A stretch of DNA of 64,000 nucleotides from Apricaphanius iberus (Eukaryota; Chordata; Actinopteri; Cyprinodontiformes; Aphaniidae), in the NCBI GenBank assembly GCA_028564705.1, contig JAPXFQ010000994.1, positions 372,001 through 436,000 on the forward strand, read 5' to 3'. How positions within the stretch are numbered: position 1 is the stretch's first letter; each line of letters opens with the position of its first letter. Made by a program: the position numbers and the translations under genes. Below, piece by piece: positions 25,586-38,582 of the stretch. The notes beneath the pieces were generated by a model, which was not told the DNA's origin, did not search any database, and saw only the letters and a program-made list of their open reading frames with translations.

Positions 25586-27190
25586 AGGCCCTGTCCCAAT
25601 ACCCACACTACACCCTACGGTCTTCCACGAAGTGCACTTGGTAGAAGTGCAGACAAGGGTTCAAGTGCGTAGTGATGAAGTGTGTGAATAACTGCACGAT
25701 TGGGACAGTGAGGATTACGTCGACACCCTGTACCGTATCGCCATGACAACCAAAATGGCGGTGCCGCTCGTGTTATTTTCCTGCTTAATATGATAAAACT
25801 GAAACAAAATCATCTAAGTTTGATAAATACAAAATATAAAAAAAATATCTAGTAAATTCTATCGCTTAAAGTCCAAAGTTATAGAACATATTGTATTTTA
25901 ATCAAAGGCATGTGTCATTTATTTACAGAAAATATTGGCTATAAAGAAAGCGTTTTGATTATATATTGTGTTTATTGTATTATGTATATTTGTCATATCT
26001 GCTGTGTTAAATGAACAGACACTGGAATGTCAGGAGATGATCATTTCACCAGAAATAAGTACCCAAACGCAATTTTATTTAAAATGCAGAGAAATAGATT
26101 CTTTCATTATTTAGAATTTTACGTTGTTTTATGACTTGATAAAAACACACAGGGAATATTATTTTTGGCCTATCATGTCCGAAAATACACACGTTATTAG
26201 TAAATAACATTTTTCAACAGATATATCCAACAGCTCATTAATTGCTCATGTACACAATAAATAATAAACATAATAAATGATTCAATAGGCATCAACAGCC
26301 GGGGGTGTTGTGGACATTTCCCCATCAGTATTTAGTGATGATAGTTTTGAAACGCATGAAGCTCCGCTATAGGTACATATTTAAATAGTACATTTAAATT
26401 CAGGATGAATCTTTTCACCCACAACCCGACCACGTTAATGACACTTCAGGTCGAGCCTTTGAAATGTAATTTGTGCATTTTTATTCAAGCGTGCAGCTGA
26501 TCCATCTTCTATACAGCTTAGCTTCAACGCGTCACGAGGGAGGGCTGGTTCCTATCTGCATCTGTCAACGGGCAACAGAAGGGGTACTGCCTGGACGGAT
26601 CAACAGTCCATCATTGTGTGGCGATTTTGGTTTTAATGATTCTTCCATGCCAGCAGCCTGATGATGGTTTTAAGAGTTATTTGAAAAACAGTGCAAAACA
26701 TGCAGCTTACGGCTTTTAACTTTTACTATTTGAAAGAAGATATGATTTCCTAAATCTGTTAACACACTGCAGTGGATGTTGTAATGAAACATCAATCAGA
26801 TGAAAACATAGCTAATATATTAATTAATATTTAATCTATAGCAATCTTCAAACCAGACTCCGGTTTATTGATATTGTCCCAGGTTATTTTAAAAACTAAC
26901 TGACGCCCTTAAACTTGAAAATAAATTTGTAGGAGAAGCAGCTGGAACCGTTTGTTGCCGTTTTGTCACAGAATTTCATATGTAGCAATGGATTGTGCGT
27001 AATACCCTTCACTGAAGTTCACACCGATGCGGGCTTCAGCGAAGTGCGGAGCGAGGGCGCCAAAGAGGCGGGGCCAGGGGCCGGATTCTCCGCTCTGGAG
27101 AATCGGGACAGCCTACGCACTTGCGCCCCTCAACGGGAACGCGCAATTGAAGTGCACAAGGGTGCAAGTGCGGGTATTGGGACAGGGCCT
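25586..27190. mobile_element. Inner DNA transposon with AGGCCCTGTCCCAATACCC ends
   Basis: Left end AGGCCCTGTCCCAATACCC (25,586-25,604). The right end is its exact inverse to 27,190, and both continue with CACACT/CGCACTT-type sequence and repeated GAAGTGCAC words. The length of 1.6 kb without any long frame marks it as non-autonomous. The right interior (27,000-27,160) is GC-rich. A dispersed repeat lies inside at 26,501-26,611. Confidence 0.8.
26501..26611 (+). repeat. Dispersed fish repeat, second copy
   Basis: TCCATCTTCTATACAGCTTA, a gap, CATCTGTCAACGGGCAACAG, then GGGGTACTGCCTGGACGGAT. It shares order and orientation with 21,609-21,681. It lies inside the inner transposon, giving a third nesting level unless it is part of that element. 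Confidence 0.55.
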
Positions 27191-27887
27191 ATATCCTCCA
27201 GTACCACTTGACCCCAACTGGGAATAAGGGATAGGAACTGAATAGATAAAAATGAAGATTGTTAAGAGTTATTATACATAAGGCTGATGTCTCCAATAAG
27301 GCTGAGCCAGTAGGAATGCTCTATTATTCAAATTGAAGTGCAGTGTAACATTTTAACCTGAAGAGGGCACTGCACTAATGTTTTTTTTTTTGGTAGAAAA
27401 TTAAGATTTTTTTACAAAAATGTACTAAAAATTGAAAATAATGATGAGACATGTAGACTATACTATTAACCACTCATTTATACAGCTAATCAGCAAAAGG
27501 AAAAAGTTGATTAGGGGGTGAGTTCGACTTTAAACTCTCCCACACCTTTATTTTTTGCCAAGCCAACGTTCTTTCTGTAGCTTTATTGCTTTTTTTAAAA
27601 TAGTATTTGGCTTGAATATCTTACAGGCCAACATTAGTACTTCCAACTTAACTTCTTTGAAGTACTCTACTCATTTTTCCTCTTTAGTTTCCTTTGTGAC
27701 TCGTGAATTCTGTGATCCATTGAGAGGGTCTTTATTTCAGAATTTACCAGGAGTAGGTTGATTAACCAGATTCTTATCTGGTGTTCTGGAATCGACATAC
27801 TCAGGCTAAGCAGTTTTTGGGTTGATTAACCGAGACTTCAGAGTTTACCACATGGTTAGTTAAACAAGCTTTCTGGAATGGGCCCAG

Positions 27888-29011
27888 GTCAAACAAAAAT
27901 AAAAATAAATAAAAAATTTGAAATAAATGCAGATTTTCTTGCTTTTGATTGTTCTATTACATTTGAAAAGGAGTGAAAAAAGAACAAAAAATCTTTGATT
28001 CTTACTTTGTGCTGTATTAAAGACAAAACGAAAAATTTTAACAGAAAAACTGTCACCTGTCCTAAGAAGAAAAAAAAATCTCAATATGGCCCGCAGTTTA
28101 AAGCCATGAGAATAAGAACAAAAACCTAGAATCCTTGTTCTCTTTTTGTTGTTGTTGTATGTTGGTGGGGTTTTACTGAAGATTCGTCGACTGGTGAATC
28201 TGAGTCATAAAATGGAAAAGTAAAAATGATTTTGACCTTTGTTTCGTTTGTTCAGTTGTTCATGTTCCAGCCGTTTTGTTGCAAAGGCTTTGTGATATAA
28301 CTCAATCATAGGAGTTTCCAAGTCCATCTTTGAAGAACTATCATCACATACAGTTTTAGATGCATCCCTGCTCCAACAAACCTCAGTTATATGGCCGAAT
28401 TTCCTCATCAACACCCATTTGGCTCCCAAAAGACCTGGATATGAGCAGTTCAACTGATTCAGGTGTGTTGGTGAAGAAATTCATTTAGAAGTTGCAGGAC
28501 GGTATATTTCAAGAACCAAACTAGGGTAGCCCTTCTATATAAGCTTTGCTCATCTAGAGCCTTTTTTCCCGACTGTTCTTTTTAAAACAGCCCATCTTAG
28601 TCAAAGTGGTTGCTGAGTGTCTGTGAATATCAGATTTTAAGTTTTGTATCTCGTCTTGTGTTTCATTGTTGTGGTGTGGTCAGGGTGCTGTAGAGAATTA
28701 TGACAATCAACAATCCCTTACCAGCTGCCTAGGCCATGAGCTGTGTTTTAATTGTTTATTATTTTTATTTGTTTTTTATTTTTTACTTGTCAGCTGTTTT
28801 TTGTTATGGTTATTATTTATTTTATTTTCCACCTGCTGAACTAGGAACTTACAGTATGTTGGGCAGATGCCGTAGTTTGGGAATTTTGTAATGGACCAGT
28901 AAGAACACTAAGAAAGGAAGTATATAATATTTTTGTCACTTCTTTAGCTACTGTGTATTTTGCTGAGGCAAGGATTAGAATAACAAAAATAGGAGCAAAA
29001 CTCTAGAGTAT
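27888..29011. other. Intergenic, nothing recognised
   Basis: AT-rich; no exon or repeat recognised. Confidence 0.45.
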
Positions 29012-29037
29012 AGACATATTCATTACTGAATATGTCT
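29012..29037. repeat. Short perfect inverted repeat (11-bp arms)
   Basis: AGACATATTCA and its exact reverse complement flank TTAC. Confidence 0.9.
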
Positions 29038-32015
29038 TGTTGGAAGACAATTGGAGGTTTGCGTGCACTCTAAACCTGTAAGTGGCAAAGCAGAGAAATG
29101 TGCTGTGTAAACTGATTTGTCAGAAAAATACATGGCTTTATTATGAAAGATCCTCAAAGGTCAACCCATGACCGAAGTTATGACTAGACTATAGTTTGAA
29201 GTTACTGGTGGTTTCCCTTTACATAAAGTTTTTTTCCCCTCATTTTACAAGCAGGCAGTCAGCTGTTGACGTGGGAGAGAGCATGTTGTGAGTAGTGAAT
29301 ACGTGGGATCCTGTCCGCTGTAACCAGATTCCTGACGCTTATTGCTATGTTAAGCAGTCTATTCTGCATGAAGGTATTTGTGTTTCGTAATTTCAGCCTA
29401 TTGTTGTGTAATCTAAAATTACTTAGCACGAGATCCTGACATCTTCTCATAGTTATAAAGAAGTAAAAGAGTTCTCCTCTTAGTTTTGTAAAGATCAATA
29501 GAACGTGGAAAGCAGCTGAAGAATTAAAGATAGAAAAGAAAAGTAGGCTTGAATTTCCGGCGGTTAATGACCCAAACGTGCTTACTAAATAACGTTAATC
29601 CGAGTTGTCATTTCAACAAGTAGCAACAGAGCTTCTCAAGTGCTGAAACCAAAACTTCACAAGACAGAAATTAGAATAATTGACTCCTGACTTAGTAGCA
29701 TTTATTTAGCTATTGAGACCTTATTTGAATCTTAAAGAAAAACACAGGGGAAGCCATTTGTTTTCAATGTTGCTCCTTAATCTGCAACCCTAAGAGCTTT
29801 TTAAAAACACTTTACTTCAGGAGGCAAGGATTGTTTTAATGTAGATTTAAATTGGAGATATCATGCATTTAAATTCTTCCTATTTACATCTAAATAGGAT
29901 AGTTATGGTATATATATAGTGAAACTAAAATTCTTAGGTAAGAATTCCTCTTGTCTGTAGGTCAACAGGCTCCTCTTCCACCCCTGTTCTAAGGTGTCTA
30001 GATAATAAGTCATTTTAGTGCTGTGTCTTTAAATCCAGTTTGGGGCGCTGCATACCCCCACCCCCCTCCAAGTCGCCTTCCAACTATTAGCAATTTCACA
30101 GGAACATATGCTGACTGCATTACTGACAACTCTTTAAGACAAACCAATAGTCAGATACTACGTAACTATGGTAACGCTACTATGATGAGATGAATATGTC
30201 TTCAGTTCTATTCTAGCTTGTTGGTGTGCTATCTTTAGTGTCAAAACTGAAAAGAAAAAATCTATTTTGTTTATGTGATCGTTCGATTAAAAGACGTATT
30301 TCATCTGGGAGCTAAAATACCGATCAGATAAGCAGAAGGTCTGATCCTAATGCTATCAAAACAATGGATGGCCAAGAGGCGAAACCGAAATTCTAAAACA
30401 AAATAATGTACCCCAGTCATTACCCAGAGTTTTCCAAATAATTGTTGTGTTTATGAACTTTTTCTGAAACAGGCTTTGAAGTTTTATTTCCTCAGTCAAT
30501 ATAGCTGAGTAACAATGAATTTGTGGTTCATTTCCGTTTAACCACATCTATAATCTCCTAATCCTTTTAAGTATTGCAAGGGGAGATATTTACAAAAAAT
30601 GCATATAATTTTTTTTTCTCCCTGGCTGAGATTAAATCAGATTTAAATTTGTATTTTTAGGTAGACTAGGTTTACTAAAATTACTTATATTCACTAAATT
30701 ATGTACTAATCATAGATTTTTTATTTTGAACACCATAAAATTTTGACTTTTCTTATTTGGGGCACTTTATACAACAACATTGTGTTTTTGTTTGAATTTG
30801 TGGGTGCAAACGTCACGGCATTTACCTAAGATATGATCTTGTTGAAAAAGATGTAGTGAGGAATAAGTGATATGTACTAATCGTGAAGACACTTTTAATT
30901 CTTACAATAAATGATTAATTCGGGAACAAAACAATAATTTCGACTATTAATCAGTGCTGTCTTCTTTTGTAATGATACACACATTTATTTATTATTATTT
31001 AATTATTTAAAACATCTTCATTTACCACCAAATGTATATATCTGTATTTAAAATGTCTGCATATTGAAAGAATGTGAAACCACCTAATCGAATCATAATA
31101 TGCAAATTAGATTAATACATTTGCTCCCATTATAAACTGTGGGCCATACTGAAGATTTTTTTCCAATTTACAATATGTCCGTATCTAGAACCATATTGAA
31201 GCTAAAGCTTTTTGAATTAGTGATATCAAGATTGAAGATTTTATAGAAAAAAACTCTGGTGCTTAGAGAGTTAATAAAGCAGATCTCTGATCTTTGTGTT
31301 TAACTTAGAGGGTGACAGTAGAACTGCTTATTTAGTCATTTTCCCCAGGTCCAATTGTGTGTAAAATGCATGCAACCCCAGTGCCCTACTGTATACAAGA
31401 AGTAAGGTGACATACTGTTCTTATCAGCTGATGATGTGATGGTAGCAAGACAGTGTAATGAACAAGAGAGACATTGGTCATTGTAATGCATGTGAGCGGC
31501 TGGAAGGAGCAGTCTGGAGGTCTTCCAAGTTTCCATTGGTGTCCTAGCATAAGAGAATCATGAAGCATCAAGTGGCATAAAGATTCTCTTACCGTCTCCT
31601 CTTGGGTTTTAAACTTTGGGGCTGATGCATGGAACCATCTTTCTCTGATTTGACTGAAAAGAGGCCAGAGGTTGAGACACTAAATGTGACAATTATTTTT
31701 TTCGGATGTAATAATGGTATCATTCATCCTATTTATGCTGAGTGACCAAAGCCAAATCACATTACTTTTCTGCTAATGGATCCTGTAAACGAATGCTCAT
31801 CTGGGAGTTTATTTCTCCCTCCTGTTGGTTTTTTCTTTTCCAATTTCCTCTTTTGATCTCAGTCTAGTTTTCATTCTACCCCACACTCTTTTTAGCCTGT
31901 TCTTGTCATGTTGCTTACCTCATTATCACCTCTACTTACTTTAATTTTCACCTCTCTCCTGCACTTTCTTTGTGTATTATTGTTAGTCTTCTGACTGTCC
32001 CTGTCTTTATTTCAC
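29038..32015. other. Sequence upstream of gal3st3 coding exons
   Basis: No coding exon recognised. A non-coding 5' exon and promoter of gal3st3 are expected somewhere upstream of the acceptor at 32,016-32,017, because that acceptor sits 5 bases before the start codon. I could not place them. The last 150 bases before 32,016 are pyrimidine-rich. Confidence 0.4.
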
Positions 32016-32022
32016 AGGCCAA
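32016..32022 (+). other. Splice acceptor and 5'-UTR end of gal3st3
   Basis: A pyrimidine-rich tract ends TTTATTTCACAG (AG at 32,016-32,017), followed by GCCAA and then ATG at 32,023. The exon therefore carries only 5 bases of 5' UTR, implying a spliced leader exon upstream. GCCAAATGA is an acceptable start context (A at -3 absent, but GCC at -5). Confidence 0.6.
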
Positions 32023-33561
32023 ATGAAGTGGCAGAAGAAGATATTTCTGGTCCTCTCTGTCATCTGTACTATCAGTCTTCTGCTTCACCATGGGGGCCAC
32101 TTCACCTGGTGAGTACAAAATGTCAAAAAAGCAATGTGCTCTTGCTATCTATGTTAATTTTTTATGTCAGTTACTAAACTGTCTAAAGGTCTAAAATGTA
32201 CTTCAGCAACCATCAAACGATGCCCTGTAACAGCTAATCTTTTAGACTTATACATATTTCATTATAGAAGTCCTAAAAGGGAATTCCTGGTGTTGAAATT
32301 AATTGTATGTTCTTTTTTTAGGAACATAGAGGGCTTCCATTTTGGCTGCTCACACCAGTCCTCAGGCACAAAGACTAAAAACATTAACGTCGTCTTTCTG
32401 AAGACCCACAAAACGGCTAGCACCACCATGCAGAACATCCTGTTTCGCTTTGCAGAGCGCAACAACTTGACCGTGGCATTGCCAGTACAAGCATGTGGTC
32501 ATCAGTTCTGCTACCCACGTTCCTTCTCCTCTCATTTCGTCCATCTGCACACACTGCGACCAAACTTGATCACCAACCATATGCGCTTCAATAAGACAGC
32601 ATTGCAGCGCCTGATGCCAAATGATACTATATATATTACAATCCTGAGAGAGCCAGCCTCCATGTTTGAATCCTTGTTTACTTACTACAGTCGACACTGT
32701 ATGAGCTTCAGGAGGGTCCCGAATGGATCTTTGGAAGCATTCTTAGCGGAGCCCTTACGTTACTACAGGCCACAAGAAATAGAGTCCATGTATGCCCATA
32801 ACACCTTGACCTTCGATTTGGGCGGAGACAAAGATCGCCCAGCAAAAGATTTGGCTTATGCACATACATTTGTTGCAGAGGTTGAGAAAGTGTTCTCTCT
32901 AGTTATGATTTCTGAGTACTTTGATGAATCCCTTATTCTTCTTCGCCATCTTCTTTCCTGGGATCAAGAAGACATCCTGTATGTCAAGCTAAATATGCGG
33001 ACAGAAAGTTCCAAGAAAAGATTGTCTCCAGGTCTTCCTGAAAAAATCCGGGCTTGGAATTCCATTGACGCATACCTTTATGACTACTTTAATGCTTCAT
33101 TATGGGTCAAACTGTCAGAACTTGGTCTAGACTGTGTGGCAAAAGAGGTACAACTTCTTCAGCAGGCTCAAGAGAGGCTAATGAAAAGTTGTTTTGGTGG
33201 GAAAATGCCACTTCCACGTCCAGCTGCAGAGATTAAAAACAAGGACCTTCGTCCATGGCAGCCCAGCGACAAAGTCGACATTGTCGGCTATGACCTCCCA
33301 GTAAATATTAGCCGTGAGGCTCAAGAGCACTGCCTCAAGTACATCATGCCAGAGATCTCATACACACGGATCCTTCTTCATTCCCAATCCCTGCGCCACC
33401 GTCGAGGTTTTCAGAATCGTCCCCCACAAAAGTCCCCCACCCTCCAACAGCACGTCCGCACATCCCTACCTCGGCATTCTCAGGTCCATCGCAGCCAACC
33501 AGCACCCTCTGTTGCTCAGAACCATGCCTTGGGAACAGAGTCCAAATCTACCACAAAGTAA
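32023..33561 (+). CDS. gal3st3: Galactose-3-O-sulfotransferase 3, two coding exons
   Basis: Golgi type II membrane enzyme that transfers sulfate from PAPS to the 3-hydroxyl of terminal galactose on glycans. Coding exons are 32,023-32,108 and 32,322-33,561, joined across a 213-bp GT-AG intron; the split codon gives Trp29, and the protein is 441 residues. Residues 7-23 form the signal anchor (IFLVLSVICTISLLLHH). The 5'-phosphosulfate loop is FLKTHKTAST (54-63), and the 3'-phosphate site is the LREPASMFES block (137-146). CYPR, EYFDESL and LRPWQPS-KVDI-GYDLP are hallmarks shared with vertebrate GAL3ST3 rather than GAL3ST1. At least five N-glycosylation sequons are visible (NLT, NKT, NDT, NGS, NAS, NIS). 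The last 55 residues are a basic S/P/Q/H-rich tail. The family length is about 430. A longer frame starting at 32,164 reads intron sequence and is not the true start. No frameshift or stop is seen; likely functional. Confidence 0.95.
32109..32321 (+). other. Intron of gal3st3
   Basis: Donor GTGAGT directly after CACTTCACCTG, and acceptor TTTTTTTAG before GAACATAGAGG. The phase-2 junction keeps the frame. Removing it places the hydrophobic anchor immediately before the luminal stem. Confidence 0.9.
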
Positions 33562-34547
33562 AGGAACTACAAAGCTAGAGCCTTAATTCTCAAGCAAAAT
33601 GTGAAAATCCTTTCAGTGCCCAACAGACTGCACACTTATTAAGAGAATGATGTTTGGTTAGTAAAACACTTTGGGAATCAAATTTATACTTAGGAAAGGA
33701 AGGTAGGTAGGGTCCCCTCTTCTCTCTGAACACCTTTTTTTAAAAGACTAATTAAAGATGAAGTATTGAAGCAGCTGTCTGCAGTATTTGGGGGAGAGAG
33801 ATGTTTTTCTGAATAACACTACCAAGACCCCCTCCCTCCCACTCCCTCTGGCACCACCTCTACAATTGTGCACGTGCATCACCTGTGTTGTTACAGTGGA
33901 TAAAAGAGGAAAGCAGCAAGTGCTATCAAGCATCACCCTGTTGTATTTGACTTCTCTGTGACTGACGCTAACTTCCAATATGGTGAATGTAAACGGTAGT
34001 TGCCTCATCTCCACAGGTTTGAGCGATGTGCATGTAAGTCGACCGACATCCTACAACGCGTAAACTCGAATTCTATTGGCTTTAAAATCGGCACTCAGTT
34101 GGAAATGGGAGGAAGGCAGGACTTACAAAGAATAGCAAATGTTTTTGAACACTAGCGTTTTATCATTGTATTGAGCCCCACTCTAAAACTTTGATAAATG
34201 TATTCTCCGGACTGCAGCTTTAATCTTCTTACTTGGAAAAGCGAAAGTGGTGGAAAACCTAAAAAAGCAAAGATGACTAAATGGGAGTTAAGCCTTTATG
34301 TTTCCCTGTCTGCTGAGGTATGGAGATACTCAGCGGCAATATCTGTCGACGTAAGGGCTATCAACAGGCACGCAACAATGGACTGACTAGAGCCCACTTT
34401 TTTTAACTAGCCATCAAACACAACTAAGCACACATGTCTAGCATTGGTCAGCCCAACATCAGCCCAAAATCCTTTCATCACAATGGTACGCTATAGTCTG
34501 TAATTAGTAGTCAATACGGCTTTTGGGCAATAGATACTTTATATTTC
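33562..34547 (+). other. Probable 3' UTR and flank of gal3st3
   Basis: No further exon. A GGTAGGTAGGG patch and a CCCTCCCTCCC patch lie near 33,700-33,840. No strong poly(A) signal in the first kilobase, so the transcript end is not fixed. Confidence 0.4.
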
Positions 34548-34936
34548 AAGGCTAGTTTATCTACTATGTTTTTTTGTTGATTTTGAACACCAGGAGGTAT
34601 AGATGTGTAGATGAGGTGTAGAGAGCAGCAAAACAGACTGCTGTGTTTGTTTACATGGATACGTTTTCAGTGAGCTGCACTTCTAGTAAAAAGCTTTCCA
34701 ACTCAATCAAAACTTGCTCTCTATTGGCTATTGCTCATTGAGTGGATCTGCGTTTACAAACGGAAGTAAATAAACTATTGTCACCGGCCAGAAAAGGTCT
34801 ACACCCCCTGCTGCCCTGGCGGAGAATTGCTTTGCAACGCTGACGCACCAACGGCGTATAAAAGAAAAGTGTCTCTGTCAATACATGTGCGTCTGGGTGC
34901 AAAGTTGCTGACAGAGAAGCATAAACTAGACTTTAC
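34548..34936. mobile_element. MITE family copy B
   Basis: The left end AAGGCTAGTTTATCTAC and the inverted right end TAAAGTCTAGTTTATGCTTC share the AGYCTAGTTTAT core, giving terminal repeats of about 14 bp with mismatches. The interior aligns with 11,318-11,698. A TATA-like GTATAAAAG near 34,857 is part of the element. Likely a Harbinger-type MITE, by resemblance of the ends. Confidence 0.7.
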
Positions 34937-35286
34937 TCTATGCTGTCCACAGCCAACTGCAGCCAGTTTTAGGTGAAAGGGGTTGTTTGAAGGAAATCAA
35001 GTGATGTGAGTCCTGGAACCCATGACAAGGTATTGATATAAGCTTTGTTGTAAGGCACAGAGTCTACTTTGTGTGGATCAGAGTAGTTCAGGATCATATT
35101 CCTTGCCTTTATTTTCCCTTTCTTCAGCTCTGGGTTCCTTGCTTTCTAATTAGCATACATCCTGCCTTAATTTCTTCAGACACACATTGACCCTAGTGGA
35201 TCAGCTGTCAGGCCTCCAAAGACCCACGTTTAGCTCTCCTTAAATTTCCTTCTTCTTTATAAAGTCCTAAACCTAAAGCTGTTGAA

Positions 35287-35305
35287 AGAGAGAGAGAGAG
35301 AGAGT
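35287..35305. repeat. (GA)n microsatellite
   Basis: About nine GA units. Confidence 0.9.
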
Positions 35306-36001
35306 GACAAAAGAGCGAGTCAGATAGATGGTCCAAGGAGGGAAATTCTTAAAAATGTTGGGATGCTGAATTTTGCCCACCTATTATTGGTATGATTCAC
35401 ACAATGATTGAGATGATATATAGTGTAAAACCTGTGCCTCCTTAGCATTTGAACTCTTTTTCCTCCCCCTACAGTACTTTTCTCCATTTTACAGCTAGCC
35501 ACCATGGCTGTTATACTCTTCAACTAGACAGAAGCACCAACATTTTGGTTCAGTACTGCCCAAATCTGCTTCTTCTCTGCTTCTGCCACTGGCCATCTCG
35601 TCTTACAAACATGTCCTGTGGAAAACCAGGTTTCAACAGTGGAGACAAACTTTTGAACATGGCTGTTATTGCAATAAGATTCCTATTCGTTTGATATTAA
35701 ATGGATTCCATAATCAAGCCAGAAAGCCTCGGCTCTTGCTGAAATCTGTATACGAACAACATGTGATAAAGACGTAAAGACTTTGGAGAGTTTGAATATT
35801 TAATTGTCTCATCTCATGACACCTCCTTTGGCAAATGCTCTAAGGTTACATACCTGTACTTCATTTTAGGGATAGGCTCCACCAATGAAAAGCTGCTTGT
35901 TTTGGACTGAACCTGAATTTTAGGAGCGAAAATCAAGAGGAGAGGTGGGCTTAAAGCCCAGTAAGGCAGGTTGGCCGGTAAGCCTGCTGGGATCATGAAC
36001 T

Positions 36002-36007
36002 AATAAA
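36002..36007 (+). terminator. Candidate poly(A) signal for gal3st3
   Basis: AATAAA lies 2.4 kb after the stop codon. Several other AATAAA hexamers exist nearby (for example about 36,388), so this is one option only; use is not shown by the sequence. Confidence 0.2.
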
Positions 36008-37616
36008 CCTTTTCCACTTGAACTGTGCTCCTATTTCAGATGTAATTTAATTTATATTGTGGTAAAAAGAACACATATGTAACTTGAAAGCTAAATTATG
36101 TGTTTGTTTTTGAGATTATGTAAGAGTGAGTGAGAGTAAGAGTGACATGTGAGTCAGGAAATGACCGGCATGGCTGGTATTGTGAGTTTGTATAGGTAGT
36201 CTGAGTGTGTTTGCGTTACTATGGTGAACATTATTGTGAAGAATATTATAAGAATGTGTACTACCACAAAACCAGCTTTGAGCCATTTCTATGTTTGTTT
36301 TAACATGTCTGTGGATGTTTTTATTTATTTTTTTTTTCTCTAAACACTCTAAGCTATGACAATGCAATGAGGAAGTCTGGAGTGGAAAATAAAGTTTAGC
36401 CTAAAATTATCCCCAACAGATTTCGATTTAAAGGGATTTTTATTCAACCAAAATACAAATTTTTTGCATGTTTCCACTGGTACTTTGGCGATTTCTATTT
36501 GGCGATTCGGTGCTCTGAGTCTTTCAGGTTGAAAGGCTTCCTTCCTTGCCATCTCTCTAATCCTTAGCTTCCGCTATTTTACATTTTACGTCAAATTTAA
36601 GTTAAGACTCCGGCTTGGTAGCTCCGAAATCTTTGTCTTGCTTTCAATAACAAGAAACTCACCAGTAAGAATAATTTTCGGCTTAACTCTAAATGAAGGC
36701 TCAGACATTTAAACATGAAGAAATGTAATGCAGCCACAACACTAACAGTTGTCGCTCAAAAAGTATTTGGGCAAACTACCACACTTTTTTAAACCTATGT
36801 AAACTTGGCATAAAACAAGTGTTGGTTTCGGTTTATCAAAGTGACAGTATAGCTTACTTATTCCCGTGCTATGCTTTAATTTCAACTTTTATTTGTAGTG
36901 AGGTAAGGTTCCATTTCCATCGTGTCTAATTCAAACCTCTTCAGCCAGTGCAGATAGAATAAGACATATACTAGGAATATGAAATACTCATTCTCTACAG
37001 ATTTGAGAGTCTACAGCAACAAAGATTACTACTGAAGCTTCATTGTGGTCCATCACTTTATATTTTCTATTGTACCTTCAAATACAATAATTAAAGCACA
37101 AAAACAATAACATGGACATAAGTGAAGGATTATATTTTATGTTTTAGAGAAAGTGTGAATATTTAGTCAGGCCAAGCTTGAACATACCAGGAGACCTCAG
37201 TTTGAAAGTTTTGCGTTGCACAGCAAGTTGATTTGTTTGTATGTTTATTCAAAGAAATGTTAAATTAGAATAAAATGTGTTATATTTCCCAAAGGTGCTT
37301 AACAAAGTAATAACACGATGAGGATTGGTCTGTTTCATTTTAACAAAGTCCACCAAAGATGCATTTAGGATCAGTTCATCTTTGCATCTCTGCAAAGAAT
37401 TTCTTTTTTTGAAAATGCAGACATTATGACTCATATTTTTAAAGCACCCAATAGCTAACTGATTTTCTGATGTATTGAATCGGTTTGTGTTAAAATGTTG
37501 TGGCTACCGCATCTGTTTATTTAGATTGGAAAATTGCAAAACAAGAAACTAAAATGCTTTAGAAAGACACATAAACTGGTAATAAATCAGGTTTCCTTGT
37601 ATTTTCTTTGATTCCT

Positions 37617-37715
37617 CTTATTAGTACAGATCAAGGTTTTATTTACCTTAACATGTTTAGGCAATCAGCTGTTGCCTTCTTCAATAAGAATAAAACCTTG
37701 ATCTGTACTAATAAG
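37617..37715. repeat. Perfect inverted repeat (27-bp arms, 45-nt loop)
   Basis: Arms 37,617-37,643 and 37,689-37,715 are exact reverse complements; the arm core is AGTACAGATCAAGGTTTTAT. The loop holds its own small hairpin, AGGCAA (37,659-37,664) against TTGCCT (37,672-37,677). After one mismatch the pairing continues for a few bases outward. Confidence 0.95.
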
Positions 37716-38582
37716 CGGAATAAAATAAAATTGAAGAAAGAAGTACAGAATGAACATTTTAACAACAGGTTTCCTTATAACAAAAAAAAAGTCTTAAGAG
37801 GACATTTCAAAAGAACATAAGCCGGCATTGAAATAAATCCTTTTGTACTTTAAACGGCAAAACCAATAAATCACAGTTGCTGTTTGCAAAGACTTAATTC
37901 AAATAAAAGTTATATATTTTATGATTACGGAAGTGTCCTCTTCATGTTCACCCATTATATTAAGTAGCACTATTTTTTTCATTGTCTGAAACAAATAGTG
38001 AAAAACAAATAGGATCCTATATCATTATTCTGACTTCCCTTCCAACAAATGTGGTTGATGTAAAAATGAAGTGAATTTTTAGGGCAAGGCAATATGCTGT
38101 GTAAAAACTAATTGTAGAAACAGGTAGACAGAGTTAGTGGAGATAGTCCTTGATCTCAGAATAAGCTAAGGTAATAAGATGCCTTCAGTTCTGGCAAAAG
38201 AAAAATGAGACTTTCTGCTGGTTCCTAAAAAGTAGGTTAAACCAATAACAAATAGGAGAAAAGGTGGAGGCTGATATATGCATGAGGGCATCACAACAAT
38301 AATGTTCAGAACTGGAGCAGGTATTACCTCTGTCTGAATTCTACAAGAATTTAAACCTTTTCAATCACAGTTTTGGTTACTCAAGCGTATTTACAACTCT
38401 GGGAAATTACAGGCAGACTGGGCCCTTCACAGAACACTTTCAAATCCTTGATGGATCACTGGATTGTTGGGTCTCCAATCGGCTGCCTTCATCCTGCTAA
38501 GTAGATAAATTGCCATATAAATATATCATGAGCTCTGATTTGAGCTAGAGAGATTGTCATCACTACTTTCCTCTTGAGCAGC
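37716..38582. other. Intergenic, nothing recognised
   Basis: No coding or repeat signal recognised. Confidence 0.45.

Larger units (their letters stand above)
24478..27887. mobile_element. Outer DNA transposon, interrupted by a second element
   Basis: The left end CCAGGGGTCCGTTCCAAA leads into AACTTTGAGGGTAGG. The right end, inverted, reads CCTGGGCCCATTCCAGAAA. Ends of this kind with a GTTCCA core and an ACTTTGAGGGTAGG block occur in fish non-autonomous elements of the PIF/ISL2EU type; that assignment is from memory. Between the ends sits another complete terminal-repeat element (25,586-27,190). Without it the outer element would be about 1.8 kb. Internal frames at 24,932-25,168 and 25,241-25,472 show no transposase domain I recognise. 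Confidence 0.55.
34937..37616. other. Downstream flank of gal3st3, nothing coding
   Basis: No exon recognised. Contains the (GA)n tract and the candidate poly(A) signal at 36,002. Long 3' UTR is possible but unproven. Confidence 0.4.
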